Notes under the pieces: generated by a model | Databases searched by the model: none | The model's input: only the letters and a program-made list of their open reading frames with translations | Told to the model about the DNA's origin: nothing | From: Nitrosomonas sp. | GTDB taxonomy: Bacteria; Pseudomonadota; Gammaproteobacteria; Burkholderiales; Nitrosomonadaceae | DNA: 64,000 bases | Direction of reading: 5' to 3' | Assembly (NCBI GenBank): GCA_019635215.1 | Contig: JAHBZZ010000002.1 | Span: 186,001-250,000 of the forward strand | Made by a program: the position numbers and the translations under genes | Shown here: one piece after another, positions 9,401 through 17,686 of the stretch | Numbering within the stretch: the stretch's first letter is position 1 | Layout: every line of letters begins with the position of its first letter

Positions 9401-9793
9401 CAAAGCTGTTGCCTTCCCCCAATCATGCAACAAAGCAGAGACGGCTACCGACGCCTTGATAGCGGGTAAATAAGTCCAGTTATTTTCCCATTGACTGTTA
9501 AGCAGGTTTTTGGCCGTGGAATTCACGGGAACAATCCCTTGTGCATTGAATCGCCTGCGATTCCCCACAATCCAAACCAACTCGCTCCGGCTCCTGGAGC
9601 GTATCCAATGACAGGCCACGGCGGTATTTTTCGTCGCCGTTTTACGTAGCAGGATTTTGACGGCGATCAATCCTTCTTCCGTGATCACCGTCTGCCAGGT
9701 TCGGCTGCCGATACGGTTGGCGAAGGCGTCGAGTACGCGCCGGGTTCTGTTGAGCGCTTTTTTCTCGCATTCAGATACAAAAGTGACCATCAT
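6446..9793 (-). CDS. cas3: Cas2-Cas3 fusion nuclease-helicase
   Basis: In type I-F Cas2 is fused to Cas3, so one protein serves adaptation (with Cas1) and target degradation. The 1115 residues fall in order: Cas2-like ferredoxin domain at 1-90, HD nuclease with LLHDWGKA (His123-Asp124), superfamily 2 helicase with Walker A ASTGCGKTI near 428-436, DEVDD at 593-597, SSATIPP near 637 and the arginine-finger motif QLAGRVRRHR, then a C-terminal domain. Length matches the family (about 1080-1100). It starts inside the cas1 stop (ATGA). All catalytic motifs are present, so it should be active. Confidence 0.96.
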   Translation of the reverse strand: MMVTFVSECEKKALNRTRRVLDAFANRIGSRTWQTVITEEGLIAVKILLRKTATKNTAVACHWIRSRSRSELVWIVGNRRRFNAQGIVPVNSTAKNLLNSQWENNWTYLPAIKASVAVSALLHDWGKATALFQAKLKSGTVKGDPLRHEWISCLLLNALVRHAGDSDEAWLSLLQSGELDEQALKTIVMQSATKPLADLPPMAQMVAWLVISHHRLPQLLDRTERNLRQGEEKNTLSALMKSIAAVWGYQNKFDGTEYKSRVADCFEFPDGLLSQSVAWLKQLKKWSTRLLQAQPQIQQLLDNGGYRLLLHHARLCLMLGDHYYSSCPADNAWQSSVTLFANTDEKRNYKQKLDEHLVGVCEHALKISQTLSRFSLEMESAYDIKALKQKSPAGFEWQDKAVENIKQFKIQHEALQEQGYGWFIVNMASTGCGKTIANAKIMRALSDTGESLRYILALGLRTLTLQTGNEYRGRIGLKNDELAVLIGSAAIKELHEQAQREQDEKPVFEELGAESLEQLLEEDLDCGGAPTAAFLDVLFPKHQPKRAEKHKAFLYKPVLVCTIDHIIAATETLRGGKYILPCLRLLSSDLVIDEVDDFDGADLVAIGRLIHLAGMLGRKVMISSATIPPALAEGFFNAYQAGWQVHVHFKQASPVIACGWVDEFTTRVERVDQSDPEKRCSQYQSLHRQFIDKRVANLQQQVVKRKAFIVRCDDLLVEKNDELSRQQRHFEKIHQTIYHLHGSHHTIDARTGKKVSFGVIRTANISPCVALTQFLLQAEWEAGCAPRIMAYHSRQVLLLRHEQEKHLDKVLKRKEKSGEIPEGLKDPLIRYHLDNTHAEHVMFILVATPVEEVGRDHDFDWAIIEPSSFRSIIQLAGRVRRHRQGGVEQANIAVMQYNLRALRQDDKPAYCHPGYETAKTLRLTTPDLCQLVDETVLNHVVNAVPRIQQPESMQPKQRLADLEHQAMHLVLTRYDQKGPQCLQAWLSECWWLTAVPQQLNRFRESEPDMNLYLVWRDGKAVLCEKDERGEFISRQSSNNIARADAMTETMLGRLWLERDYRQALLEQIDTENQFDNDIEQLITKKSERYGEITFPKRDSNDRKWFYSDQLGLFQL

Positions 9794-10737
9794 GGCAGGC
9801 CACCCTGCAGGCTGATTTGTTTGACGGTATCAAACATAAAATCCAATGCCTTATGTTCGGTAAATTTTTGCAGGATCTGCTGGCGGAATTCCTGTTCGGA
9901 TGTTTTTTCCTTGGCGCAGATAAACGCCCACGGCAGGATTAATGCATCCTTGACAAGATCCGCTACGTCGAACACCAATGCACCACGGCGGGTTTTGCCG
10001 TGCATGACGGCGAAGCCATGCGGTATCCCCAACACCCAGAGTGTGCTTGCGGCAAGGCCATAGGCCAGGTAATTGCCGTGATTCAGAAAGGCATTCGCAC
10101 TGTCGGTGCTGTTGTAATCACGGACAAAATCTTTTTGTCCGGTTCGGCTGATAGCGGATTTATAGAGGTTTTTAGTGAGTTGCGCTTCGATCAGTAATAA
10201 TTCTGTTACGTTACCGGCTTGCTCTATCTTGCTTGAATAGCCTGAGAATGCTTGCTGAATATCGCGGTCGTCGATAAAGAAACCTTCATTTTTCAAATCC
10301 CTATCTTTGGTCCAAACCTTTTGCAGATATTCGATGCGCAGCAACTGGAAACGCCTGGCGACTTTCAAGCGCTGCACTTCATCGAACCAGAACGATAGCC
10401 ATCCTTGAACATATTCTGTGGGGCGGTACTCGCTTTGTGGTGTAAGCCACTCAATTTCAGTCCCCGCCAGCAAAGGCGTGCCGCCGCCCCCGCTAAAACC
10501 GATCAGCACGCCCGCCGAGGCCAACATGCGCACGGCGGCTTGGGTGATTGATGTACCTGTTCCGAGCAGAATAACCGTGGTGTTGGCTATCGGTATATTC
10601 CAATAGCGATTCTCATCTTTGTCTTCCGTCAGATAAAGCACTCGCCCGTCTTTCTGCATAACGCGGCATTTTTCGAGATAGTAAATATTGGCACGCTTGG
10701 AATGTAATATTGCTTTCAGGTCTGTCAGTTGTTCCAT
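9790..10737 (-). CDS. cas1: CRISPR integrase Cas1 (I-F)
   Basis: Cas1 inserts new spacers at the leader end of the array as a complex with Cas2-3. The catalytic set is visible: Glu184 in LLIEAQLTKN, His246 in AVMHGKTRRG, Asp257 and Asp260 in FDVADLVKD, with the same spacings as in Pseudomonas Cas1. 315 residues, normal length. It is the first gene of the operon; its upstream region (10738-11163) must carry the operon promoter. No second array is seen upstream of it, although many I-F loci have one there. Confidence 0.96.
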   Translation of the reverse strand: MEQLTDLKAILHSKRANIYYLEKCRVMQKDGRVLYLTEDKDENRYWNIPIANTTVILLGTGTSITQAAVRMLASAGVLIGFSGGGGTPLLAGTEIEWLTPQSEYRPTEYVQGWLSFWFDEVQRLKVARRFQLLRIEYLQKVWTKDRDLKNEGFFIDDRDIQQAFSGYSSKIEQAGNVTELLLIEAQLTKNLYKSAISRTGQKDFVRDYNSTDSANAFLNHGNYLAYGLAASTLWVLGIPHGFAVMHGKTRRGALVFDVADLVKDALILPWAFICAKEKTSEQEFRQQILQKFTEHKALDFMFDTVKQISLQGGLP

Positions 10738-11163
10738 TTTTTCCGCAGCCTTTTATTTTGATTTTCCATCTGCATTATCACAACAATACATCCGCCAATA
10801 TTGTCATCAGCGATTGCAAAAATACGTGACGTGTACATCATTTCTCCTTTTAAAAACCTGATTCAATTATCCATAGCCACAGGCTCAAAAGCTGATACTA
10901 CCGGTTTATTTTTTGTTGTTTTCCCTGACGTATAAGGGATGCACAGTTTGCAGCACTGGATTATTGAGATATCAGTGCATCAATACATTAAGTCCGGCAG
11001 GATTCCAGGCAGGTATTCCATCCACGAATTGCTGTCCATACACACAAAGGTATCGGCATATCAATGCAATTTCGGAATAATTATTGGCAGAAGAATGGTT
11101 ACCGTACCTTTAACCGCACGCACAGTAATGCAATCATGCAAGCGTTCAAATGACTGTTTTGAT
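10738..11163. other. Intergenic region upstream of cas1
   Basis: About 425 bp between cas1 and the end of the Wzz-like gene, both on the minus strand. I see no gene, CRISPR repeat or convincing IS end. The cas promoter should be in the cas1-proximal, AT-rich part (about 10740-10930), but no clear -35/-10 pair stands out. Confidence 0.5.
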
Positions 11164-13134
11164 TTAAATATCCAGTAATCCTGGGTAAAGCAGATTAATA
11201 TCTTTAAAGGCGCGTTTCTGACCTGAAGGTGTATAAATGCTATATGCTGAAAGTTCGGTCGGCGGCAGATATCCTATGATGATTTCGAGTTCAGCGAGGC
11301 GGATGCCCTGTTTCACCAGATAAATGATATAAGTCTGGCGCAATGTATCGGCGGTAATTGCGTCAGCATCAGAAAATCCGGCGTCGCTGACGGCACAGGC
11401 AAGTAAAGCGCCCAGATCCTCAACGGATAAGGATTTTCCCGATGGATTGACCAACTGGCAGGCCGGATTGGTCAACAGAGATTGTAATGGCGGGTTGAGT
11501 GGTATGGTTCTGGGGGATATTCCGTGGATAAGCAGTTTTCCGTTCACGGTATCGATATCGTCTTTGTTGATGGCGGCAATTTCTTCCAGAGACGGACCAC
11601 TCAACAATAGTGCGATTAGTAATCTCTCTCTGTTGCCGGCATTACTGAACAGGGCACCGATCTGCTCAACCGGCAGTTCACGACGCAACGGACTGTCCAA
11701 AACGGGATTCTGATGCGGCAATGTATTGACAGGCGATAATGCACTGCTATGCGCAGTGGGTAAAAAATCCTGCACATAGGGTGGAATACCCGGGAAGTTG
11801 GCTGTTGGTTCGGGCTGCTCTTTACGGGTCAGGAATTCGCTTAACCAGACACAGAACAAGCCGAACAGGATTGAACCTGCAACAGCAATCAAAGCGTCGC
11901 GCGAATAATTCGGACCCACGGGTGAGCCGGGGAAAAAAGCGCGTTCGATGATATCAACCTGCGGGTATTTCCCGGAATATCGAGCTTCAATTTGAAATAG
12001 CCTTTCCTGTGTTTCCCGATGGAGCGATTCCAGTCCTTCCAGATCGTTCCGCAATGCCTCATGCTCGGCAAACCGTGATGAAAATTCTGATGCCTTTTCT
12101 TTGTGCGCGTCGAGCTGTCGACGTATTTCACGGGCTGCCTGCTGTGCCGCGGCATATTCCTGCTCGGCATCGGACCGCACGACTGTCTGACCTTGTTGCC
12201 GCATACGCTTGATCTCGTCCTCCAGTAATGCCAGTTGCTCCGGAATCACTCTTAGTGTGGGCGATAAGTTGAGAAATTCCTGCGTATAGCGCCGATTCAG
12301 ATCATTCAGCTCTTCACGCAACGCCTGCGCCCGGCTTTCAAGCAGGCTGAGCGTCCGCGTATCTTCCTGCGGCACCACCGCCTGTCCGCGCACGATTGCT
12401 GTATTGATCGCATCCAGCCGGGCTTTTGCCTTGACTTCCTCTTTGCTAGCGGTATTGAGTGATTCGTTCAAGCCTTTCAGGCGCGCCAAGGCATCGTTTT
12501 CTTCCCGTTCGATAGATGAAATATCATTATTTCTTCTAAACTGCTCGAGTTCTGTCCGCTTGGCACTGATTTTGGCTGACAAATTCCGGAGCTCAGTGTG
12601 CAGAATCTGAGTGGTATCACCCATCAGGCGCGACACTTCCCGAGCTCTGGCGTCGAGATAAACATCGATCCAGGTATTGATCAGCACGGGCAATATTTCT
12701 GGATCCGGTCCTTCGGCGACCATTTCAACCAAATTCGTTTCCGCAACGGCTCTGACATCGAGCATTTGACGAATATCGCCCGAACTCATGTCTATGGAAA
12801 CACCGGAACGGATGCCCGACTTTAATCGCACGGAAGTCTCAGCAAGCAGCTCCGATCCCAACAGAATCTGCTTCTGGATAGCGACATGCTGAATATCCGC
12901 ATCGCCACTCGGCAAATCAATTGCCGTTTTGGCGACTGTTAATAGTGTAGCGTAACTCAGATATACTGCCGGCCGGATAAACACATAACTCAGCGCCAGC
13001 AACGCACAAATCATAAACGTAACGCTGAAAACAATCAGTCTGCGCGATTTATACCATGGTTTTGGTTCATGCACAGGCGGTAACCCATGTGTATGTACTG
13101 TCGAAACGATTTCCCGCGAAGATTGATTAAACAT
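11164..13134 (-). CDS. Wzz-type polysaccharide co-polymerase with C-terminal tyrosine-recombinase-like domain
   Basis: Residues 1-435 are a chain-length-determinant protein: cytoplasmic N-terminus, membrane helix at about 33-54, long periplasmic coiled coil (about 180-390), the usual FPGSPVGPN proline-rich stretch at 401-409 and a second membrane helix at 414-435. A linker leads to a domain at about 486-640 with no BY-kinase motifs. Its layout copies a phage-integrase catalytic domain: LLLSGPSLEEIAAINKDDID where integrases have LLxTGLRxxEl, DTLRQT (Arg599) for HxLRHT, IGYLPP for LGH, and YSIYTP (Tyr634) for the nucleophile box. Arg-I and both His positions are lost, so DNA cleavage is unlikely. 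It probably controls an exopolysaccharide; no polymerase or flippase is nearby. Confidence 0.75.
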   Translation of the reverse strand: MFNQSSREIVSTVHTHGLPPVHEPKPWYKSRRLIVFSVTFMICALLALSYVFIRPAVYLSYATLLTVAKTAIDLPSGDADIQHVAIQKQILLGSELLAETSVRLKSGIRSGVSIDMSSGDIRQMLDVRAVAETNLVEMVAEGPDPEILPVLINTWIDVYLDARAREVSRLMGDTTQILHTELRNLSAKISAKRTELEQFRRNNDISSIEREENDALARLKGLNESLNTASKEEVKAKARLDAINTAIVRGQAVVPQEDTRTLSLLESRAQALREELNDLNRRYTQEFLNLSPTLRVIPEQLALLEDEIKRMRQQGQTVVRSDAEQEYAAAQQAAREIRRQLDAHKEKASEFSSRFAEHEALRNDLEGLESLHRETQERLFQIEARYSGKYPQVDIIERAFFPGSPVGPNYSRDALIAVAGSILFGLFCVWLSEFLTRKEQPEPTANFPGIPPYVQDFLPTAHSSALSPVNTLPHQNPVLDSPLRRELPVEQIGALFSNAGNRERLLIALLLSGPSLEEIAAINKDDIDTVNGKLLIHGISPRTIPLNPPLQSLLTNPACQLVNPSGKSLSVEDLGALLACAVSDAGFSDADAITADTLRQTYIIYLVKQGIRLAELEIIIGYLPPTELSAYSIYTPSGQKRAFKDINLLYPGLLDI

Positions 13135-13551
13135 ACTCGGCGAAGTTCAAAGAAACAAAGGAATGCGTTATTTTTCCGGTACAGGATACACGAAGACTGT
13201 TCTAAATCAAACGGCCTGATCCAGGCCTGGAAAAATGCCACACGACCAGCATATCACACATACCTGTTCATTTCGGAACCCAGCCGGGCGATTTGTATTT
13301 TTATCGTCGGGTTGTGTAATAGCTTATCCAAAACCTACGGTATCCGACTGAAAACCTTATCAGACTGAATTAAACAGTGCTATTGAATTATTGAATACCT
13401 ATGGAGTACAGGAAATAACTTGTTATAAAAATGAGGTTATTTTCCAGACTTGTTTTAAGCTTGAGACATGAAAATATGTCATTAAAATTTAAACTATCCC
13501 AAGTTGTCATCGTATCGATATTCAATCGAGTCAAGAACAAGGCAGAAAATA
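13135..13551. other. Divergent intergenic region
   Basis: About 420 bp between the divergent Wzz-like and diguanylate cyclase genes, where both promoters must lie. The stretch 13330-13500 is AT-rich. I see no gene or strong repeat here. A GGCCTGATCCAGGCC hairpin near 13214 is the only notable structure. Confidence 0.45.
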
Positions 13552-15405
13552 ATGATGAGTAAATTGAATGATTCCTCTCCTTCAGCAATAGCGCGTGAAG
13601 CCCTACAACGTTTGGCCACACTGAAAATCCCGCCGACACCTGACAATTACCAGAAAATATACGATCAGATAGCCGGAAATGTTCATGATCAAATGAACAC
13701 AAATACCAAACACCTGCTTTCTGAGCTTGCCACCGAAATTCCCCGGGCCAATCATGAATTGATCAATTTCTCCAATACGCTGACGCGAGCCATTCGGGAT
13801 AACGATTGGGAAAAATATAAATTAACTTTGCTGAGCAAGATTATTCCCGTAAAAACACCCGCGACATTTTCAATCAAGAAAGAAGCGCAAGGCACTGCTC
13901 CCTCTTGGAACAAAACAATTGAATTGCTCTTAAAACAACTGGAAACCAATCACGGCAAACTTACAATAGCCAAAAAACGAGAAGACCTGCAGCACATTTT
14001 AATGCAGCGTAGTGACCCCAGCCAACTGCATGAAAAAATCCATGCATTGATTGAGTCCTGGAAAGTATCGGTAGCAGATACAAGTGAAAAAATTGATGTA
14101 TTGAAGTCGGAAAATACAAATCAGCCTACACCTGCTGCCGGTTCCATTGCACAGAAAACAGAATCCGGTCAGGCGCGGTTAGTACGGGATCCTGTTCTGC
14201 AAACTCATTATACCAATCAGTTGCCGGAGCTGCTGGCGCATATTCTGGAACATGTCGCAACCATTCCGCTTACCAATCCGGCGTTTACCAAAGAAACCAA
14301 TGATCTGGCGCAGACAATCCGCCATATTCAGAATAGCGAGGAAATGGAACAATTTATTAATCATTACTCGCAGTACCTGGAAAAATTTGATTGCAGCATC
14401 GAAGATGGCGCAAAGTTGCAACATGGTCTGCTTCGTCTGCTCCATAAGCTTATCAACAGTGCCCGAGAATTATTGATTGAAGATGAATGGGTTAGAAACC
14501 AGATTGCAAAATTGCAGGAAACCATATCCCGACCTTTAAGTCAGCGGTCAATTGCTCAAGCCGAATACCAACTGGAAGAAATCACTCAAAGGCAAAGCAT
14601 CATTAAACGCAGTCTGAGTGATTCCAGGGAAACGCTGATAAAAATGATCGCCAGTCTTATCAGCAATATTGAAGATTTATCTGAAGAAACAGGGGAATTT
14701 AGCGACAAGATCATAGATTGCGCCAATCAGATCAAACATGCCGACGACTTGGAAGTGTTTAATCGATTACTCGTGGAAATTATGAGCGAAACCCGAAAAA
14801 TGCAGGAAAAAACGCAACATTACCGTACCGACTTCATCGCCGCCCGTGCGGAAGTAGAAGCTGCACAGACAAAAATTAATCAGCTTGAAGCAGAATTGCA
14901 GCATATCAGTGAAAAAATTCACGAAGATCATTTAACCGGGGTTTTGAATCGCCGTGGCCTGGATCTTGCATTTGAACGCGAAATCTCGCGCACAAAACGG
15001 CAACAGCAACCTTTGTGTTATGCTTTGCTGGATATCGATAACTTCAAAAAACTCAACGATACCCATGGTCACCAGGCAGGTGATGAGGCCATCGTATTTC
15101 TGATTGACTCCATAAAAGCCACAACACGGACTGATGATATCGTGGCACGGTATGGCGGTGAAGAATTTATAGTATTATTACCCAATACAAAACTCACTGA
15201 TGCCGTCGAGATACTATCCAGGATAAGACGCAACTTGATGAAACGTTTTTTTCTTTATCAGAACAACAGAGTACTCATTACGTTTAGCGCAGGTATTGCC
15301 GAGTGCAACCCGGATGAAACGCAGGAAGATGTTTTCAAGCGCGCCGATGAAGCATTGTATCGCGCCAAAAAGAATGGCAAGAATTTGATTCTTGAAGCTG
15401 TTTAA
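13552..15405 (+). CDS. Diguanylate cyclase (GGEEF) with long coiled-coil N-terminus
   Basis: Makes cyclic di-GMP from two GTP. The catalytic loop RYGGEEF is at about 533-539 and an inhibitory I-site RTDD lies five residues before it (526-529), so product inhibition is expected. The first 430 residues have no membrane helix or PAS/GAF signature that I recognise; they start with AIAREALQRLATLKIPPTPDNY, a block also seen in other betaproteobacterial GGDEF proteins, and later are largely helical. The start is set at the ATG ATG pair at 13552, after AAGG; 617 residues. It is transcribed away from the Wzz-like gene, and a link between c-di-GMP and that polysaccharide system is plausible but unproven. 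Confidence 0.9.
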   Translation: MMSKLNDSSPSAIAREALQRLATLKIPPTPDNYQKIYDQIAGNVHDQMNTNTKHLLSELATEIPRANHELINFSNTLTRAIRDNDWEKYKLTLLSKIIPVKTPATFSIKKEAQGTAPSWNKTIELLLKQLETNHGKLTIAKKREDLQHILMQRSDPSQLHEKIHALIESWKVSVADTSEKIDVLKSENTNQPTPAAGSIAQKTESGQARLVRDPVLQTHYTNQLPELLAHILEHVATIPLTNPAFTKETNDLAQTIRHIQNSEEMEQFINHYSQYLEKFDCSIEDGAKLQHGLLRLLHKLINSARELLIEDEWVRNQIAKLQETISRPLSQRSIAQAEYQLEEITQRQSIIKRSLSDSRETLIKMIASLISNIEDLSEETGEFSDKIIDCANQIKHADDLEVFNRLLVEIMSETRKMQEKTQHYRTDFIAARAEVEAAQTKINQLEAELQHISEKIHEDHLTGVLNRRGLDLAFEREISRTKRQQQPLCYALLDIDNFKKLNDTHGHQAGDEAIVFLIDSIKATTRTDDIVARYGGEEFIVLLPNTKLTDAVEILSRIRRNLMKRFFLYQNNRVLITFSAGIAECNPDETQEDVFKRADEALYRAKKNGKNLILEAV

Positions 15406-15457
15406 AGATAGGTAATAGCGCTTTTGGAATGATTGTATGCAAGATTTTTTAGCATTA

Positions 15458-15486
15458 CGGCGGGATACATTTTATGCATCCCGCCG
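15458..15486. terminator. Stem-loop between convergent genes
   Basis: CGGCGGGAT pairs with ATCCCGCCG, with a short inner CAT/ATG stem and a TTT loop. It sits between the cyclase stop (15405) and the convergent lipoprotein stop (15524). The flanking T-tract is weak on both strands, so efficiency is uncertain. Confidence 0.5.
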
Positions 15487-15523
15487 CTCTCTATTTTACT
15501 TATCTGACACCTGTCCTGATTTT

Positions 15524-15889
15524 TCAATGACGGTGCCCTCCGCCATGTCCGCCTCTGCGTCCACCGCCAAAATGGCCATGTGCACCACCGCCACCATGAT
15601 GTCCCCGTCCGGCATGCCCGTGTCCGCCATGGGAATGTTTGTGCCCGCCATGAAAATGATTATGTCCGCCGTGGTGATGCCTTTGTCCGCCGGAGAAAAT
15701 TATACTGCTGCGAATTGAAGGTTGATAACCATATCCGTAGTATCCTGTTCTGCCATAATATCCCGCCGAACTACTGTAATAACCGCCGCCATAATAGCCG
15801 GTGCTGCCATAGTAAGGTGTTGCCACACACCCGCCAAGAAAAAGCATGACGATCATGGCAAACAACGTCAAAACTTTTTTCGTATCCAT
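15524..15889 (-). CDS. Small His/Gly-rich lipoprotein
   Basis: 121 residues. A signal peptide ends in the lipobox LFLGGC (Cys21), followed by a Tyr/Gly/Ser-rich segment (about 25-60) and then a C-terminal half made almost wholly of His and Gly in HGGH and HHGG units. Such a tail suggests binding of divalent metal (Ni, Cu, Zn) at the cell envelope, but composition is the only evidence. No domain is recognisable and low complexity makes homology calls unsafe. It is a monocistron; the next gene (DUF2959 lipoprotein) is 109 bp upstream. Confidence 0.7.
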   Translation of the reverse strand: MDTKKVLTLFAMIVMLFLGGCVATPYYGSTGYYGGGYYSSSAGYYGRTGYYGYGYQPSIRSSIIFSGGQRHHHGGHNHFHGGHKHSHGGHGHAGRGHHGGGGAHGHFGGGRRGGHGGGHRH

Positions 15890-15998
15890 GTTATTTCTCC
15901 TGAATTGTACTCCAATAACGATGATTGGATTGTAGGCCGGTCAAGATGAATAACAACTGAATACAAAAACACAAAGGCGGTTCAAAAGAACCGTGGGA

Positions 15999-16646
15999 TC
16001 AGTTTTTCTCCATGGATTTAATAAAGGCATTGGCCTCATTGATTGATTTTTCCATGGAAGTGATCAAAACGGCAACATCGGATTCGATGTTACCCAGCTC
16101 GCCTTTCAGGGAAGTAATCGCCTGTGCATTCAGATTATGCTTCAGAAACATGACCTGATCTTTGAAAACGGTCAATATCGGTGCGATTTTGGCTTCAGCA
16201 TTTTTCATCGAAGTTACCAGCTGATGATAATGCTTTTTTGTCGCATTCAATTTATCCTGACTGCTGCGCTTAAAACTGGCATTACTATACTGGGTAATTT
16301 CCTGTTCCCATTCTGCAAATAATGCCTGGGATACATCTTCAATATCTTCGATACGGCTGCGAACCTCTTCCGCTTTACGGACGCTGCCTTCATACGCGTC
16401 GTTCAATTTGGTGTAAACAGCTTCGAGATCACCACCGCGAAAATTGGTAACGGCGGTGAACTGCGCCAGTGCCGATTTGAATTGTTCCTTAGTTTCTTCC
16501 TGTGTGTCCCGCGCCTTTTCCACACGATGCACCATAACATCCCGCTTAGGAATGCCTATTTTTTCAAGACCTTCATAATACAAGGTGGAACATGCGCCGA
16601 GCACCAGCAGTAATATCAATGCAGAAAATAAGTATGTTCTGTTCAC
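15999..16646 (-). CDS. DUF2959 family lipoprotein
   Basis: 215 residues with a lipoprotein signal ending VLGAC (Cys19), followed by the family's opening STLYYEGLEKIGIPKRDVMV. The rest is a predicted helical, coiled-coil-like protein rich in Glu, Lys and Ala (about 45-210). Proteins of this family occur singly in proteobacteria and have no established function; an envelope-associated structural role is a guess. It stands after the lipid gene cluster, but the 54-bp gap and unlike content do not tie it to that cluster. Confidence 0.8.
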   Translation of the reverse strand: MNRTYLFSALILLLVLGACSTLYYEGLEKIGIPKRDVMVHRVEKARDTQEETKEQFKSALAQFTAVTNFRGGDLEAVYTKLNDAYEGSVRKAEEVRSRIEDIEDVSQALFAEWEQEITQYSNASFKRSSQDKLNATKKHYHQLVTSMKNAEAKIAPILTVFKDQVMFLKHNLNAQAITSLKGELGNIESDVAVLITSMEKSINEANAFIKSMEKN

Positions 16647-16699
16647 AGTTCACTCCATTATTGTTGTTGAATTGAATAATACGCGATTTAACAATCGAA

Positions 16700-17680
16700 T
16701 CACCGCGTGGTACGGCGGCGCAGCAAATACCACAGGGCCTTTATCCCCCAGATAATCGGAAAGCGGCGTGCCGCCGGTGTGATTTCAATACGGATACCCG
16801 TATGCCGTTCTATCTTCCAGGCCGCATATTCCAGACTGTCCCGGAAAGTCAACGAAGCCTTGATCAAGCGCAGAATCGAAAGCACAAGACCCTGCCAGCG
16901 CCTGAGACGCCAATGCCATAAAGCCAGACGGCGCGTTACGGTACGGTTGTGGCATAAATAGGTTTCATTATCGGACTGCCGGGTGAAAATGGCATTCAAT
17001 GCAGGATAAGCCGCATACATCAGTTGCGCAAAATCGGCATGGTTATATTCAGCCAGATGCCGTGCGCGTGTTTCACTTTCAGGACGCAATTCTGCCGCAT
17101 AGCTGAGCATCAAACACCGCGTCCAGATATCATCAACTGTGAAAACAGCATTCTCCAGCGCCTTACCGCCCGATGTCAGAAACGTCATCACTGAATGGGC
17201 CAGCGCACGATATACCCTTTCCCGGCTTGTCTGATCACGCGCAAATAACAAACGGGAAGGTTGCGCGAATCGCGCCCAGATATACGAGTGAAACCAGTAA
17301 CGCGCGCCCTTTTCAAAATCCGACGTGGATATGACCGCATATTTGGCACGCAACACCCTCCCCTGATGCGGTACTTCAATATAAAACACATTCGGCGCCA
17401 ACCAGGCATTCAGGATACCCAAATAGCGCCGGGTATATGCGCTGCGGTAATCACTAACCAACACATACAGATCGCCAATACCTTCATCCAGTTCTCCGGA
17501 CCGCAGACATGAGCCATACAGAATCACTGCATCGGCGGCCGTTTTATAGTGCTCAAGCAAAGCCTGAACAAGCACCTGAAAATCCGGTGATACGCTGCGT
17601 GTACTGTACCCGGCGACGACAGCAAGCAATGCTTCGGGTGGTGATTCGTTTGAAACGGATGCAAAGGGTGTCATTGTCAT
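16700..17680 (-). CDS. Tam41-like nucleotidyltransferase (possible CDP-lipid synthase)
   Basis: 326 residues. An N-terminal nucleotidyltransferase motif AVILYGSCLRSGEL (about 54-67) is followed by GIGDLYVLV, where DxD polymerase-beta-like enzymes have the second Asp; here it is Tyr. The following pattern, VFYIEVPHQGRVLRAKYAVIST, then a stretch with a YIWARFAQPSRLLFA core, then HADFAQLMYAAYP, follows the layout of mitochondrial Tam41 (YGSGVF, LIKYGVIST, LYIAGRLQKPV, FRELYGSIL), which makes CDP-diacylglycerol from phosphatidic acid. I infer a cytidylyltransferase for a phosphorylated lipid. It is the last gene of a seven-gene run, 6 bp after the lipid-kinase gene. The altered metal-site residue leaves activity open. 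Confidence 0.6.
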   Translation of the reverse strand: MTMTPFASVSNESPPEALLAVVAGYSTRSVSPDFQVLVQALLEHYKTAADAVILYGSCLRSGELDEGIGDLYVLVSDYRSAYTRRYLGILNAWLAPNVFYIEVPHQGRVLRAKYAVISTSDFEKGARYWFHSYIWARFAQPSRLLFARDQTSRERVYRALAHSVMTFLTSGGKALENAVFTVDDIWTRCLMLSYAAELRPESETRARHLAEYNHADFAQLMYAAYPALNAIFTRQSDNETYLCHNRTVTRRLALWHWRLRRWQGLVLSILRLIKASLTFRDSLEYAAWKIERHTGIRIEITPAARRFPIIWGIKALWYLLRRRTTR

Positions 17681-17686
17681 CCCAGC

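Noticed and set aside
10738-11163. Possible second CRISPR array upstream of cas1
   Set aside because: No copy or degenerate copy of the 28-nt repeat could be found there.
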